A DNA stretch of 64,000 nt from Hyphomicrobiales bacterium (GCA_900472575.1 UCIV01000003.1:62001-126000), one strand, 5' to 3'. Counted from the stretch's first letter, positions 27,369-36,654 are shown. Program-made: numbers and translations. Notes: generated by a model not told the origin, from the letters alone.

Positions 27369-27968
27369 TCAGCGCTGAACGCGCAATCCGTCCATCAGGA
27401 GGCCGATTAGGCGATTGGCGCTGTCGCGCCATTCGGGCGTGTCGGGGATGGAATAGATGCTGGACATGGCGTGCATCAGGTCCGACTGCCCTATATCCTT
27501 GCGAATGAGGTTCTGTTCCTGCGCGGCCGTCAAAAGCTTGTCGAAGGATGAGCGGATCCGCCCGAAACCTTCGGCGAACATGGTGGAGTTGGAGCTGGCG
27601 ATGATCTTCAGGCTGCTCGCCATGCCGCGCTTGGTCGCCATGTAATTGACGAAGCGGCGCATCCATTGTTCGAGCGCGATGTCGGCGGATTCGGTGCGCG
27701 ACAGTTCGTCAGCCGCATCCGCCAGATTCTGCAGCTCTCGCCGATAAACGACCTCGACCAGATGTTCGCGTGTCGGAAAATGCCTGTAAAGCGTGCCGAT
27801 GCCGACGCCGGCCTTGCGGGCGATATGTTCCAGCGAGGTCTCTACGCCATTGTCGGCAAAGGCCTGAGCGGCGATTTCAATCAGCTTGTCGCGATTGCGG
27901 CGTGCATCCGCACGCAGTTTCGGCGGTGTCTGATCTGCATTTTCCGGCGTGGCCGAGGCCAAAGTCAT
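27369..27968 (-). CDS. TetR/AcrR family transcriptional regulator
   Basis: 199 residues. The helix-turn-helix spans about residues 20-65 with LIEIAAQAFADNGVETSLEHIARKAGVGIGTLYRHFPTREHLVEVVY, the standard TetR DNA-binding pattern. The C-terminal ligand domain has no recognisable identity. No divergent partner is close: the 28183 lipoprotein is on the same strand upstream. The target is unknown. Confidence 0.88.
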   Translation of the reverse strand: MTLASATPENADQTPPKLRADARRNRDKLIEIAAQAFADNGVETSLEHIARKAGVGIGTLYRHFPTREHLVEVVYRRELQNLADAADELSRTESADIALEQWMRRFVNYMATKRGMASSLKIIASSNSTMFAEGFGRIRSSFDKLLTAAQEQNLIRKDIGQSDLMHAMSSIYSIPDTPEWRDSANRLIGLLMDGLRVQR

Positions 27969-28182
27969 GCTCCTGCGCGATCGTCACCTGACGCTTGGCA
28001 TCAAGTCACTGGTTTGAATGGAGGAGCCTCCGAATTGGAAGTCCTCTTCGTTTTAAACCGGAAGCAGGGTGAATGTCATGCGTGAAATGCGATATGTCGA
28101 GCGAGCAGGAAATAAGGGCTTGTTCACGCGACTTAAGGCGGAAAAACCAGTCCGTAGATGGCAGCATAGATTTCCGCGGTTC

Positions 28183-28479
28183 TCATCTCCCTAGCTGGCG
28201 CCAGGCAATGACATTTCCCGAAGTGACGCTGGGATCTCCGTGGACTGGGTAGGTGTATCCCGTATTGGGTTTGGCATTCGGCATCCGAGAAGGAAATGTC
28301 GTTCGCGCATACTGCATGTACCGTGCATCGGCTTTGGGATTGCCCGTTGAATCCCGCATGGATACGGATGCCATTTTGCCATTCGCGTCGGTTCTGACCA
28401 GTACGGTTCCTATACGTTTGGACAGGGGACTGCAGCCCGCGACAAACAGGCTCAGGAGGAAAACCACAATCAGGCGCAT
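28183..28479 (-). CDS. Small putative lipoprotein, possible TonB-C-like domain
   Basis: 98 residues. MRLIVVFLLSLFVAGCSPL is a lipoprotein signal with the lipobox ending at Cys16. The mature part (VLVRTDANGKMASVSMRDSTGNPKADARYMQYARTTFPS) loosely recalls the short C-terminal domain of TonB-like proteins (STGNPxxD followed by a Pro-rich end). It is a short single gene with over 100 bases free on both sides. The function is unknown. Confidence 0.6.
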   Translation of the reverse strand: MRLIVVFLLSLFVAGCSPLSKRIGTVLVRTDANGKMASVSMRDSTGNPKADARYMQYARTTFPSRMPNAKPNTGYTYPVHGDPSVTSGNVIAWRQLGR

Positions 28480-28600
28480 AAATAGCTTTCTGGAAATAGA
28501 CTGAATTATCTATGGTGTTGATCTGTAATTACTCTCGTGAAAATTGCAATCTGCTGAGACGTCGCGACTGCATCCTCTGATGCCATAACGCGACCGGCTT

Positions 28601-29266
28601 TCAATCCTCCGAATACCGCTCTTCCGCCCACGGATCACCGCGCATGTGATAGCCGTTTTTCTCCCAGAAGCCGGCATGATCCATGCCGTTGAAATCGATC
28701 CTTTTCAGCCATTTGGCGCTTTTCCAGAAATAGAGATGCGGCACGACGAGGCGCACGGGGCCGCCGTGTTCTTCCGTCAGCGGCGCGCCTTCCCAGTCGG
28801 TGACGATGATCGCATCGGGCGAGGAAAAGTCCGAAAGCAGAAGGTTCGTCGTGTAGCCGTCGTAGCTCGTCAGCATCACCGAATGAGCCTCCTCCCTCGG
28901 ATCGACGAGATCGAGGAAATCGCGGGTGGAGACACCCTTCCAGTTGTTGTCGTAGCGCGACCATGTGGTCACGCAGTGGATATCGGAGAGCATGTCCGAC
29001 TGCGGCAGGGCCCGGAATGCGGCCCAGTCGAGCGTCACAGGATTGTTGACGAAGCCGTGGACCTCAAGTTTCCATTGAGCCGTGGAAATGCTTGGCTGCT
29101 GGCCGAGATCAAGCACCGGCCAGTTTTTCACCAGATGCTGGCCGGGCGGCAGCCTGTCGGTTTCCGGCCGGGCATGGTGGCCGGTGAGGAATTTTCCTTC
29201 ATCGGCCCATTTGCGCTTGGTGATGGTCAGCTTGGAATCTTGCCGTGCCGGGGTGTCGTCGGCCAT
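28601..29266 (-). CDS. Sulfite oxidase-like molybdopterin oxidoreductase (cytoplasmic)
   Basis: 221 residues. The oxidoreductase molybdopterin-binding domain shows DIHCVTTWSRYDNNWKGV, where the cysteine should ligate molybdenum, then GYTTNLLLSDF and EHGGPVRLVVPHLYFWKSAKWLKRIDF. It is related to MsrP/YedY and plant sulfite oxidase but lacks a Tat signal, a heme domain and the dimerisation domain, so it is probably cytoplasmic. The substrate is unknown. It is divergent from the 29390 aminotransferase. Confidence 0.87.
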   Translation of the reverse strand: MADDTPARQDSKLTITKRKWADEGKFLTGHHARPETDRLPPGQHLVKNWPVLDLGQQPSISTAQWKLEVHGFVNNPVTLDWAAFRALPQSDMLSDIHCVTTWSRYDNNWKGVSTRDFLDLVDPREEAHSVMLTSYDGYTTNLLLSDFSSPDAIIVTDWEGAPLTEEHGGPVRLVVPHLYFWKSAKWLKRIDFNGMDHAGFWEKNGYHMRGDPWAEERYSED

Positions 29267-29389
29267 TTGCGGTTCTCTCGTGGGTGCCGGAGGCGATGTT
29301 CAATGCGGTTCCGCTTGCGTCATCGGATAATCTGATGAAGAAAAGGAGCAATTCAATTGCCTGTCTTTTAAAATCTTCTCCGGAACATC

Positions 29390-30574
29390 ATGCTCGCCTC
29401 AAATTCCCGCTTCAATCCGCTCGTCGACAAGCTTTCGCTTCCGCCCGTTCCTTCGGTTGCCGCATGGGGCCGCGCCTATGATGGCGCGAAAGGGCCGCTG
29501 ATCGATCTTTCGCAGGCCGTGCCCGGTTATCCGGCGCATCCCGAGATGCTGCGGCTGCTCGGCGAGACGGCTTCGTCCATCACCTATACCGGTTATGGTC
29601 CGATCGAAGGCGACCAATCGCTGCGTGACGCCTATGGTGCGCATGTCGCCGATGTCTATGGGGCTCCGCTCGCGGCTGCCAATACGCATGTCACTTCCGG
29701 CTGTAACCAGGCCTTTGTCTGCGCCGCGATGACGGTGGCGGGTCCCGGCAACACGGTGCTGATGACCGAACCCTTCTATTTCAACCACGAAACCACTTTG
29801 GCGATGATGGGCATCAAGACCGCCTTCGTGCCCTGCAAGGCGGAAGACGGTTTCCTGCCCGAGCTTTCCGCGATCGAGGCGGCGATCACGTCCGAGGTGA
29901 AGGCGCTCGCGCTCGTTTCGCCCAACAATCCGACCGGTGCGATCTATCCGCCGGCGCTGCTCGAGACGATCTTCAAGCTCTGCCAGCAGAAAGGCATCTG
30001 GCTGATCCTCGACGAAACCTATCGCGATTTCCTTCCCGAGGCGGGCCAGAAGCCGCACGGCCTGTTCAATCTCGCAGGCTGGGAAGAGACGCTGATCAGC
30101 CTCTACAGTTTCTCGAAATCCTTCTGCATTCCCGGCCACCGCCTCGGTGCGATCACGGCGAGCGAAGCGGTGATCGGGCAGGTCGCCAAGATCATGGACA
30201 ACCTGCAGATCTGCGCGCCGCGTGCTGCCCAGGGTGCCGTTGCCGCAGCATTGCCGCTGCTCGCCGGATGGCGTGAGGAAAACCGGCAGGAAATCGGCCG
30301 CCGCGCCGAGGCTTTGAAGGCCGTCATGGAGCAGCTTCCCGATTGGAAGCTCGATGCAATCGGCGCCTATTTCGCCTTCGTGCGGCATCCGTTTGCCGGT
30401 GTCGGTTCGGCGGAAGTCGCGGAAAAGCTTGCCAAACGTGCCGGCATCACCTGCATTCCGGGCGTCTATTTCGGCGAGGGCCAGCAGAATTATCTGCGCT
30501 TTGCCTTTGCCAATGCGGATGCCGAGACGATCGGTCGACTGACGGAACGTTTGAAGAACTTTTCGCTGTCGTAA
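29390..30574 (+). CDS. Class I/II aminotransferase (PLP-dependent)
   Basis: 394 residues of fold-type I PLP enzyme. Landmarks are YTGYGPIEGDQSLRDAY in the N-terminal half, SPNNPTGAIYPP, LILDETYRDF and the PLP lysine in LYSFSKSFCIPGHRLGAI. The conserved C-terminal arginine is in NYLRFAFAN. The substrate is not clear; the family includes aspartate/aromatic and methionine aminotransferases. The DUF763 gene follows 26 bases later on the same strand, suggesting cotranscription. Confidence 0.85.
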   Translation: MLASNSRFNPLVDKLSLPPVPSVAAWGRAYDGAKGPLIDLSQAVPGYPAHPEMLRLLGETASSITYTGYGPIEGDQSLRDAYGAHVADVYGAPLAAANTHVTSGCNQAFVCAAMTVAGPGNTVLMTEPFYFNHETTLAMMGIKTAFVPCKAEDGFLPELSAIEAAITSEVKALALVSPNNPTGAIYPPALLETIFKLCQQKGIWLILDETYRDFLPEAGQKPHGLFNLAGWEETLISLYSFSKSFCIPGHRLGAITASEAVIGQVAKIMDNLQICAPRAAQGAVAAALPLLAGWREENRQEIGRRAEALKAVMEQLPDWKLDAIGAYFAFVRHPFAGVGSAEVAEKLAKRAGITCIPGVYFGEGQQNYLRFAFANADAETIGRLTERLKNFSLS

Positions 30575-30600
30575 TCGGCACGGCGCGCCTATAACGGGGC

Positions 30601-31875
30601 ATGGCTCAACGTTCAGGCAGCGCCGATCTTCCGCTTCACAGCGGCCGGGTTCCCCGGTGGCTCGGCGAACGCATGACCCGGCTCGGTGCGGTGATCACCG
30701 AAGCGATCATCATCCACTACGGCCGTGACGAATTGCTGGCGCGGATGGCGCATCCCTTCTGGTTCCAGTCTTTCGGGGCGGTGATGGGTATGGACTGGCA
30801 TTCGTCGGGCATTACCACCAGCGTCATCGGCGCGTTGAAGCGCGGGCTGACGCCTTTATCCGGCGAACTCGGCATCCATGTATGCGGCGGTCGCGGCAGG
30901 AACTCGCGCCAGACGCCGGAGGAACTGATCGCCATCGGCAATCGCGTCGGCATCGACGGCGGGGCCCTCGCCCAGACCAGCAAGCTCGTCGCCAAGGTGG
31001 ACAGTGCCGCCGTGCAGGACGGGTTCGATCTTTATCTGCACGGTTTCATCGTCACCGATGACGGCAAATGGGTGGTTGTGCAGCAGGGCATGAACGATGC
31101 GCGGCGACAGGCGCGGCGCTATCACTGGCATTCGGAGGGGTTGAAGAGCTTTCTCGATTCACCCCATGCGGCCATCGAAGGCAGAGGGCAGGGCGAGATC
31201 GTCAATCTGGCGGATCACCGGGCGCTTGCCTCGCGCAGCGGCCAGCTCGATCTGCTTGCCTCGCTCGGGCCGGACAGAATAGTCCGCGAAGTCATTTCGC
31301 TCGATCCCTCGCGGATGAGGAAACCCTCAGCGCAGCCGATGTTGCCGCATCTGATCATGCCGGAGCATCACGATGTCCGCGAAGAGGATGTCAACATGCG
31401 ACGCCTTCACGGCACTCTCGCCGCCGCTGCCGATCGTGGGCCAAAGGATTTCGAGGATCTGCTGATGACGCCCGGTGTCGGCGCCCGCACCGTTTCGGCG
31501 CTCGCCATGGTGGCGGAAGTCGTGCATGGTGCGCCCTGCCGTTTTTCCGATCCTGCGCGTTTCTCACTCGCCCATGGCGGCAAGGACCGGCATCCGTTTC
31601 CGGTGCCGCTTAAAGTCTATGACGAGACGATCAGGGTTATGAAATCCGCCGTTGGCAAGGCAAGGCTCGGCCGCGAAGAGGAGCTGCAGGCTTTGCGTCG
31701 CCTAGACGACCAGGCGCGGAGCCTCGAACGCTACGTCACCGGTCCGGATTTCAAGGAAATCATCGCCGGCGAGTTTCGCCATTCGCATGAATGGGGCGGC
31801 CGCAGCGTTTTTGGCTGGGAGCCGCCGGAGGAGGAAAGCGACAGGCCGGAGCAGGGCGGAAAGCTCGCCCCTTAA
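30601..31875 (+). CDS. DUF763 domain-containing protein
   Basis: 424 residues matching the DUF763 family, an uncharacterised group found in archaea and scattered bacteria. Conserved blocks include ADLPLHSGRVPRWLGERM at the N-terminus, FWFQSFGAVMGMDWHSSGITTSV, HVCGGRGRNSRQTP and VQQGMNDARRQARRYHWHS. A helix-hairpin-helix-like segment (LLMTPGVGARTVSALAMVAEV, about 286-306) suggests nucleic acid contact, as in DNA repair glycosylases. The C-terminus is charged and low in complexity. No function is established; the family call is firm, the DNA link is inferred. Confidence 0.82.
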   Translation: MAQRSGSADLPLHSGRVPRWLGERMTRLGAVITEAIIIHYGRDELLARMAHPFWFQSFGAVMGMDWHSSGITTSVIGALKRGLTPLSGELGIHVCGGRGRNSRQTPEELIAIGNRVGIDGGALAQTSKLVAKVDSAAVQDGFDLYLHGFIVTDDGKWVVVQQGMNDARRQARRYHWHSEGLKSFLDSPHAAIEGRGQGEIVNLADHRALASRSGQLDLLASLGPDRIVREVISLDPSRMRKPSAQPMLPHLIMPEHHDVREEDVNMRRLHGTLAAAADRGPKDFEDLLMTPGVGARTVSALAMVAEVVHGAPCRFSDPARFSLAHGGKDRHPFPVPLKVYDETIRVMKSAVGKARLGREEELQALRRLDDQARSLERYVTGPDFKEIIAGEFRHSHEWGGRSVFGWEPPEEESDRPEQGGKLAP

Positions 31876-32026
31876 GACCTTTCCCGATATTTGACAGCAA
31901 TCACTTTGGCCTCCGACACAGTGTCGCGGCATGGGCTCTACTGCGGCCCTGCGGCATGTCGGCCGCTTGTCACAATCCGGCTACTCCCTAGGCTGCACAT
32001 CAGGAGTCATATGAAAGGGAGTAATC

Positions 32027-33064
32027 ATGATCATGCCAGCCTTATTGGATCGCCGTCAGCTTCTCACCGCCGTCGCAGCCTCTGCGCTTTTGCCGGTCGC
32101 CGCACTTGCACAGAATTCCGGCACGACGCCGGTTGCCGTTGCGGGAAAGCCGGGTGAGATACCGCAGGGGATGAAGCTTCCGCTTCTGCCGCAGCTCGAA
32201 AGTTTTCCGATCTGGCCTGAGGGCAAGGTTCCGGGCAGCGCGGGAGTGGCGGCGAAGGAGGAGTGGATCCTGCGCAATCCGAAGGATGGTGATCCGAACG
32301 ATACGGCCGCCATGCATGTCACCAATCCGATCCTGATGGTACAGCGGCCAGCCAAGCCGGATGGCTCGGCCATCCTGATGATTCCCGGCGGCAGCTATAC
32401 GCGTGTCGCGGTGACCCGTTCCGGCAGCAGTATCGACAAGACCTTTGCCAGCCTGGGCTCGACGGTCTTCATCATGACCTACCGCCTGCCGCATGACGGC
32501 TGGGCTGCCGGCCCGGAAGCGCCGCTGCAGGATGCCCAGCGCGCAATCCGGCTGATCCGCCACCGCGCCAAGGAATTCGGCATCGATCCCGCCCGCGTCG
32601 GCGTTGCCGGTTTCTCTGCAGGCGGTCATCTGGCCGGCTGGCTGACGGAAAGCTTCGGCCGCGAAACCTATGCGCCGGTCGATGAGGCCGACAAGCTCCC
32701 GACCAAGCCGCTTGTCACCGGCATGTTCTTCCCCGTGATGACCATGATGGCGCCCTATGCGCATGAGACCTCGGTCAAGAACATGTTCCCCAAGGGCGGT
32801 ACGGATGAGGAGAAGCGCAAGATCTCGCTGGAATTCAACCTTCCCGCCGACATGCCGCCAACCTTCCTGGCCCATGCGGGTGACGACCCGGCCGTTGCGC
32901 CGGAAAACAGCCTGATCCTGTTCAATGCCCTGCGCGCCCAAAAGACGCCGACCGAACTGCATCTCTTCGAAGTCGGTGGGCATGGGCTGATCGAAAATGG
33001 CAAGGATCTTCCGCATCTGGCGCTGTTCGAGACTTTCGCGAAACGCCATGGCTTGTGGAAGTAA
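32027..33064 (+). CDS. Exported alpha/beta hydrolase (acetyl-esterase/lipase type)
   Basis: 345 residues. DRRQLLTAVAASALLPVAALAQ looks like a Tat-type signal ending at Ala-Gln near residue 29. The esterase core has MIPGGSYTRV (oxyanion region), the nucleophile elbow GFSAGGHLAG and the late acid and histidine in HAGDDPAVAP and VGGHGLIENGKD. This resembles BD-FAE/acetylxylan-type esterases of family CE. Start ATGs at 32027 and 32033 follow AAAGGGAG. It stands alone, with a hairpin after the stop. Confidence 0.85.
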   Translation: MIMPALLDRRQLLTAVAASALLPVAALAQNSGTTPVAVAGKPGEIPQGMKLPLLPQLESFPIWPEGKVPGSAGVAAKEEWILRNPKDGDPNDTAAMHVTNPILMVQRPAKPDGSAILMIPGGSYTRVAVTRSGSSIDKTFASLGSTVFIMTYRLPHDGWAAGPEAPLQDAQRAIRLIRHRAKEFGIDPARVGVAGFSAGGHLAGWLTESFGRETYAPVDEADKLPTKPLVTGMFFPVMTMMAPYAHETSVKNMFPKGGTDEEKRKISLEFNLPADMPPTFLAHAGDDPAVAPENSLILFNALRAQKTPTELHLFEVGGHGLIENGKDLPHLALFETFAKRHGLWK

Positions 33065-33096
33065 GACAAGCCGCAGCCGCCCGACAGTCTGCAAAA

Positions 33097-33121
33097 ACTC
33101 CCGCGGGGCATCCGCGGGAGT
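33097..33121. terminator. Hairpin after the esterase gene
   Basis: ACTCCCGCGG pairs with CCGCGGGAGT around GGCAT. The plus strand lacks a T-run after it; on the minus strand the hairpin is followed by TTTTT, so termination would work best for leftward transcripts. Confidence 0.6.
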
Positions 33122-33197
33122 GTTGGCACATCCCGTGCGGCCGACATTGGAACCCTCTGCCGGCCTGCGGTGTTATCGCATTAGCCTGGAGGAGGAC

Positions 33198-33410
33198 ATG
33201 ATGACCCGTGGAAGCACATCGGAAGAAGCCACCCGCTTCGGCAGCAGCCAGCCAAGTGTCGCCAGCAGTTGCGGCACCGGCGAGGCCATGTTCAAGACAA
33301 GACCGAGCGCAGAGAGTATCGAACTCAACAAGGCCCGCAAGGCATGCGGCGTCGGGGCTGATGCTGTCGAGCGCGACGAGCGTGTCGCCGATGCCGGTGA
33401 TGCGGGCTGA
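33198..33410 (+). CDS. Possible small protein of unknown function
   Basis: A 70-codon frame with a strong ribosome site (CTGGAGGAGGAC) before tandem ATGs. The product MMTRGSTSEEATRFGSS has no recognisable domain, signal or membrane segment and is rich in Ser, Ala and acidic residues. It could be a real small protein or a chance frame in GC-rich DNA. Confidence 0.3.
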   Translation: MMTRGSTSEEATRFGSSQPSVASSCGTGEAMFKTRPSAESIELNKARKACGVGADAVERDERVADAGDAG

Positions 33411-33493
33411 CACGGTTTGACGTGATGGCCGGAGCAGGCGTTAGGTTGGCGCTTCAGTTGGAAATGTGCGCCTCACTGCGCTAACCTTGCCGC

Positions 33494-34045
33494 ATGACGA
33501 ATCCGGTTTTCATTGGTGCTGCATCGCCACTTTTTGCAGTGGCGGGCATTTATCTGCTCGTTCGCTGTATTTCGAGACTGTGGAAGATCATTTCTCCGAA
33601 GGTGAAATACCGCTTCCCGGCAGGAAGCACGCCATACCGCATGAACCTGCCGATCGCGGGGCGGTATGTGGTCAGCGTCGTCATTCCGGCAATGACGTTC
33701 ATCACCGGGGTTTCCTATTTTTCGGCCCGCTTTTCTATCACGCAGCAGCCATCAGGTGTCGAGCTTGACTATCGCTCCTATGGCCGTTCGCTGTTTCGAA
33801 CCGAGCGCACGGATATGAGCGGTCGCAAATCGTTTCCGCTGGGAGCATTCGAATGCCCCACGCCCGGTGATTTCGAGATCACCTGCGTCAATCCGGAGAC
33901 GATACGGGAGAGCTTCCAGTTGGAAGTCTCGCCGCATGTGCCGGGGCTTTATCTCGTCGCCCTTATCCTTGCGACGATCCTGTCGTCCTTCATGGCGATC
34001 GGCGGATTTGTCTTCTGTATTCTGTGGCTGGCGGGAAAACTGTAA
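33494..34045 (+). CDS. Hypothetical membrane protein
   Basis: 183 residues with hydrophobic segments at about 7-25, 55-73 and 150-178. Between the last two lies a soluble region containing two cysteines (FECPTPGDFEITCVNPE) that could form a disulfide in the periplasm. No family is recognised. It is convergent with the 34067 aminotransferase. Confidence 0.6.
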   Translation: MTNPVFIGAASPLFAVAGIYLLVRCISRLWKIISPKVKYRFPAGSTPYRMNLPIAGRYVVSVVIPAMTFITGVSYFSARFSITQQPSGVELDYRSYGRSLFRTERTDMSGRKSFPLGAFECPTPGDFEITCVNPETIRESFQLEVSPHVPGLYLVALILATILSSFMAIGGFVFCILWLAGKL

Positions 34046-34066
34046 GAAGCCTTCGCCAGGTTCCGA

Positions 34067-35269
34067 TCAGCGGATATGCAGCGGCGCTTCCTTATGTGCA
34101 ACGATGCGTCCGGCCAGTTCGCCGATCCGCTGCATCGCGGTTTCCAGCACGTCCTCCGGCACGGTCAGCGAGATGCGCAGAAAACCTGCAGCCTGATCGC
34201 CGAAGGAAGTGCCCGGCATAACCGCGACCTTTTCCTCGCGCAGCAGTTCCCAGGCGAATTCCTCGCCGTTGAGGCCCGTTGCCGTCACGTCGAGCAGGAT
34301 AAACATGCCACCTTCGGGAGGCATGGGTTTTACCAGATTGCTGCCGGCAAACGCCTTTTCGACGATTGCGGCGCGGCGGGCGTAATTCTCGCGCATCACG
34401 TCGGCGGTGTCGAAATGCTTAGAAAGCGCCAGCGCCGTCATGTCGGAGATGAAGGGCTGCACGCCGAAGAGCATGGTTTCGGAGACCGGCAGAAGCCGTT
34501 CGCAGAATTCTTCCGGACCGGCGGCCCAGCCGGAGCGGAAACCGGGTGCCGCATGGGATTTCGAGATGGAGGAGACGGCAATCGTCCGCTCGGCCAGTTC
34601 CGGCATATCGAAGGGCGAGGCGAACTCGGTGCCGTCGAAGATCAGCTGTTCATACACTTCGTCGGAGATGATCCAGAGATCTCGGCTGCGGCAGACTTCA
34701 CCGATAGCGGCGATCTCGGCTTTGGTCAGCACGGCGCCGGTCGGGTTATGCGGTGTGTTCAGAAGCAGCACGCGCGCTTCCGGCGTGATGGCGCGCTCCA
34801 GATCCTCGGCCTGAAGATGGAATTTCTTCTCCGGCCTGAGCGGTACCGGGATCATGTGGGCGCCGGTCGAGGCGATCACGCCTTCATAGGTCGCATAAAG
34901 CGGATCGCCGACCAGCACGCCGTCGCCCGCTTCCACAAGGCCGGTCATCACGCCGTAAAGCGCTGTCTGGGTACCGGGGAAGCAGAGGAAATTCTTTTCA
35001 GTTACGCCGTTGCGGCGCTTCGAATATTTTTCGACCAGTGCTTTCAGGACTGCGGGTTCGCCACGGCCGTTGGAATAGCGCGTGCGACCGGCATACATGG
35101 CACGCGAAGCCTCATCCAGCAGAGCCTTGTCGGGCGCCACATCCGGCTCGCCGATCGTCAGTTCGATGATCTCCTCGCCTTCCGCCTTCATCCGTCGGGC
35201 GGTGAGATGCAGGGCCCAGCGGCCGGAGCCGAGATGGGCAAGGCGGTCGGTGATCGAGGCATAACGCAT
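34067..35269 (-). CDS. PLP-dependent aminotransferase, AspC/AlaT-like
   Basis: 400 residues. Fold-type I class I/II transaminase with TIGEPDVAPDKALLDEA and TRYSNGRGEPAVLKALVEKY, the PLP-binding LNTPHNPTGAVL, WIISDEVYEQL and the Schiff-base lysine in VSSISKSHAAPGFRSGW. GFLRISLTVPED supplies the substrate-carboxylate arginine. The substrate is uncertain. The tetR-like gene lies 11 bases upstream on the same strand, so both may form an operon and the regulator may control it. Confidence 0.87.
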   Translation of the reverse strand: MRYASITDRLAHLGSGRWALHLTARRMKAEGEEIIELTIGEPDVAPDKALLDEASRAMYAGRTRYSNGRGEPAVLKALVEKYSKRRNGVTEKNFLCFPGTQTALYGVMTGLVEAGDGVLVGDPLYATYEGVIASTGAHMIPVPLRPEKKFHLQAEDLERAITPEARVLLLNTPHNPTGAVLTKAEIAAIGEVCRSRDLWIISDEVYEQLIFDGTEFASPFDMPELAERTIAVSSISKSHAAPGFRSGWAAGPEEFCERLLPVSETMLFGVQPFISDMTALALSKHFDTADVMRENYARRAAIVEKAFAGSNLVKPMPPEGGMFILLDVTATGLNGEEFAWELLREEKVAVMPGTSFGDQAAGFLRISLTVPEDVLETAMQRIGELAGRIVAHKEAPLHIR

Positions 35270-35280
35270 GCGTGGTTTCC

Positions 35281-35925
35281 TTACTTTTCCAAGGCCAGTT
35301 CGCCCGGGGTCAATCTCAACAGCGCCTCAACGGAGGCAAGCGCCGCATCGGCGAGTTCGTGTTCGTCAAACAGATCGGCGGCAAGCGTGCCTTCCAGCCA
35401 CAATCCATCGATCAGCGCGTTTAGCGAGATCGCAAAGCTGCGGCATTGTTTTGGCGAAAGCGCGGTGCCGCGCTCATCGAAGAATGTCGACAGAAGTGTT
35501 TCGACTTCCCGCAAAAACGCGAGATAGTTGTCACGGTGAATGGCGGCAAAACTCGGGTCTATCTGGATGTGGCTGATGAAGGCGGCCCAGAGCGATAATG
35601 TTCGGCTGTCGGTTACAGGCGGCGTCAGGTTGGCGATGATGAAACGGCGAAGCCGTGCCCTTGGCGCCTCGTCCTCGCGGGCGGCCTCGATCGCGGTCTG
35701 TGTCATGCCGTTCATCACGGCGCGGTATGCCGCCTCCAGCATCTGGTCCTTGCCGGTGAAGTAATGCCGGATGAGGCCAGCCGTCACACCGGCGCGGTTG
35801 GCGATCTGGCGCACCGTGGCACCCTGAATGCCGACTTCCGCTATGCAGTCGAGCGTCGCCAGGATCAGGTCTTCGCGGCGCTCAGCCTCGCTGGCGCGGG
35901 TATAGGAGCGGCGGGCTGGTGCCAT
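35281..35925 (-). CDS. TetR family regulator, BetI-like
   Basis: 214 residues. The helix-turn-helix region ILATLDCIAEVGIQGATVRQIANRAGVTAGLIRHYFTGKDQMLEAAY has the GLIRHYF form seen in BetI-type regulators, and the C-terminal domain (LSLWAAFISHIQIDPSFAAIHRDNY) is also BetI-like. No betaine genes are near, so a betI name is not given. It is the first gene before the 34067 aminotransferase and divergent from the XRE-cupin gene. A TATACG/CGTATA inverted repeat upstream is a possible operator. Confidence 0.85.
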   Translation of the reverse strand: MAPARRSYTRASEAERREDLILATLDCIAEVGIQGATVRQIANRAGVTAGLIRHYFTGKDQMLEAAYRAVMNGMTQTAIEAAREDEAPRARLRRFIIANLTPPVTDSRTLSLWAAFISHIQIDPSFAAIHRDNYLAFLREVETLLSTFFDERGTALSPKQCRSFAISLNALIDGLWLEGTLAADLFDEHELADAALASVEALLRLTPGELALEK

Positions 35926-35968
35926 ATCGTCCTCACGCTCTTTTTCTTGCTGCCGATCCTGCCGTTAT

Positions 35969-35993
35969 TATACGACTGAATAATTTCCGTATA
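35969..35993. promoter_or_regulatory. Inverted repeat between the BetI-like and XRE-cupin genes
   Basis: TATACG and CGTATA arms separated by 13 bases in an AT-rich stretch, 44 bases from the tetR start. A plausible TetR-type operator, not verified. Confidence 0.3.
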
Positions 35994-36099
35994 GCAGCAA
36001 CTCGGTGGTCTTGTCCTTTCGTTGTGGAAGTCGCTTGTCTCCTATATGAACTGAAAGTCTACTATCTGAGACGGTTCAGGTGCATGGAGCGTTGTTGAA

Positions 36100-36654
36100 A
36101 TGGAGCGTGATCCTGCGGACGCGATAGCTTTCATGCTTAAGCAGGAGAGGGAGGCGCGGAAATGGTCGCTTGCCGATCTCGCCCAGCGATCAGGCGTATC
36201 CAAGGCAATGATCAGCAAGATCGAGCGCCGGGAGGCAAGCCCGACTGCGACAGTGCTCGGCAGGCTTTCCGGTGCTTTCGGCGTGCCCCTGTCGGTTCTG
36301 ATCGCATCGGCCGAAAAGGCTGCCGAAAGGTTGAGCCTTTCGGAAAGGCAATCGATCTGGACGGATCCCGAGACGGGTTATCTCAGAAGAGCGATTTCGC
36401 CCGCCGGTGCGCCGGCAGAGCTGATAGAAGTCCAGTTACCTGCAGGTGCCCGCATCACCTATCCCGCCTCAGCCTTCGCCTTTCAGCAGCAACAGATCTG
36501 GATACTCGAAGGGTGTCTCGATTTTTCCGAAGGCGCTGTGGAACATGAGCTGAAAGCGGGCGATTGCCTTCTGCTCGGCCCTCCCAGCGATTGCGCTTTC
36601 TCGAACCGTGGCCCGTTGCCAGCACGATATCTGGTCGTCCTTTCTCGCAGCTAA
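36100..36654 (+). CDS. XRE family transcriptional regulator with cupin domain
   Basis: 184 residues. An N-terminal helix-turn-helix (WSLADLAQRSGVSKAMISKIERREASPTATVLGRL, about 23-57) is followed by a small cupin domain (about 100-184) with AGARITYPASAFAFQQQQIWILEG and LKAGDCLLLGPPSDCAF. Such proteins sense small metabolites and often control amino-acid or transport genes. Its own target is unknown; the gene that follows 90 bases later is a candidate. Confidence 0.88.
   Translation: MERDPADAIAFMLKQEREARKWSLADLAQRSGVSKAMISKIERREASPTATVLGRLSGAFGVPLSVLIASAEKAAERLSLSERQSIWTDPETGYLRRAISPAGAPAELIEVQLPAGARITYPASAFAFQQQQIWILEGCLDFSEGAVEHELKAGDCLLLGPPSDCAFSNRGPLPARYLVVLSRS

Larger units (their letters stand above)
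33065..33493. other. Interval between the esterase and the 33494 membrane protein
   Basis: About 430 bases hold a strong hairpin at 33097-33121 and a possible 70-codon gene at 33198. Nothing else is evident. Confidence 0.5.

Noticed and set aside
32922..33413. Minus-strand 163-codon frame across the esterase 3' end
   Set aside because: Overlaps the end of a well-supported gene and a strong hairpin, with no ribosome site or recognisable product.
35281..35925. Naming the TetR gene betI
   Set aside because: The sequence is BetI-like but no betA, betB or betC gene is in the window; the neighbour is an aminotransferase.
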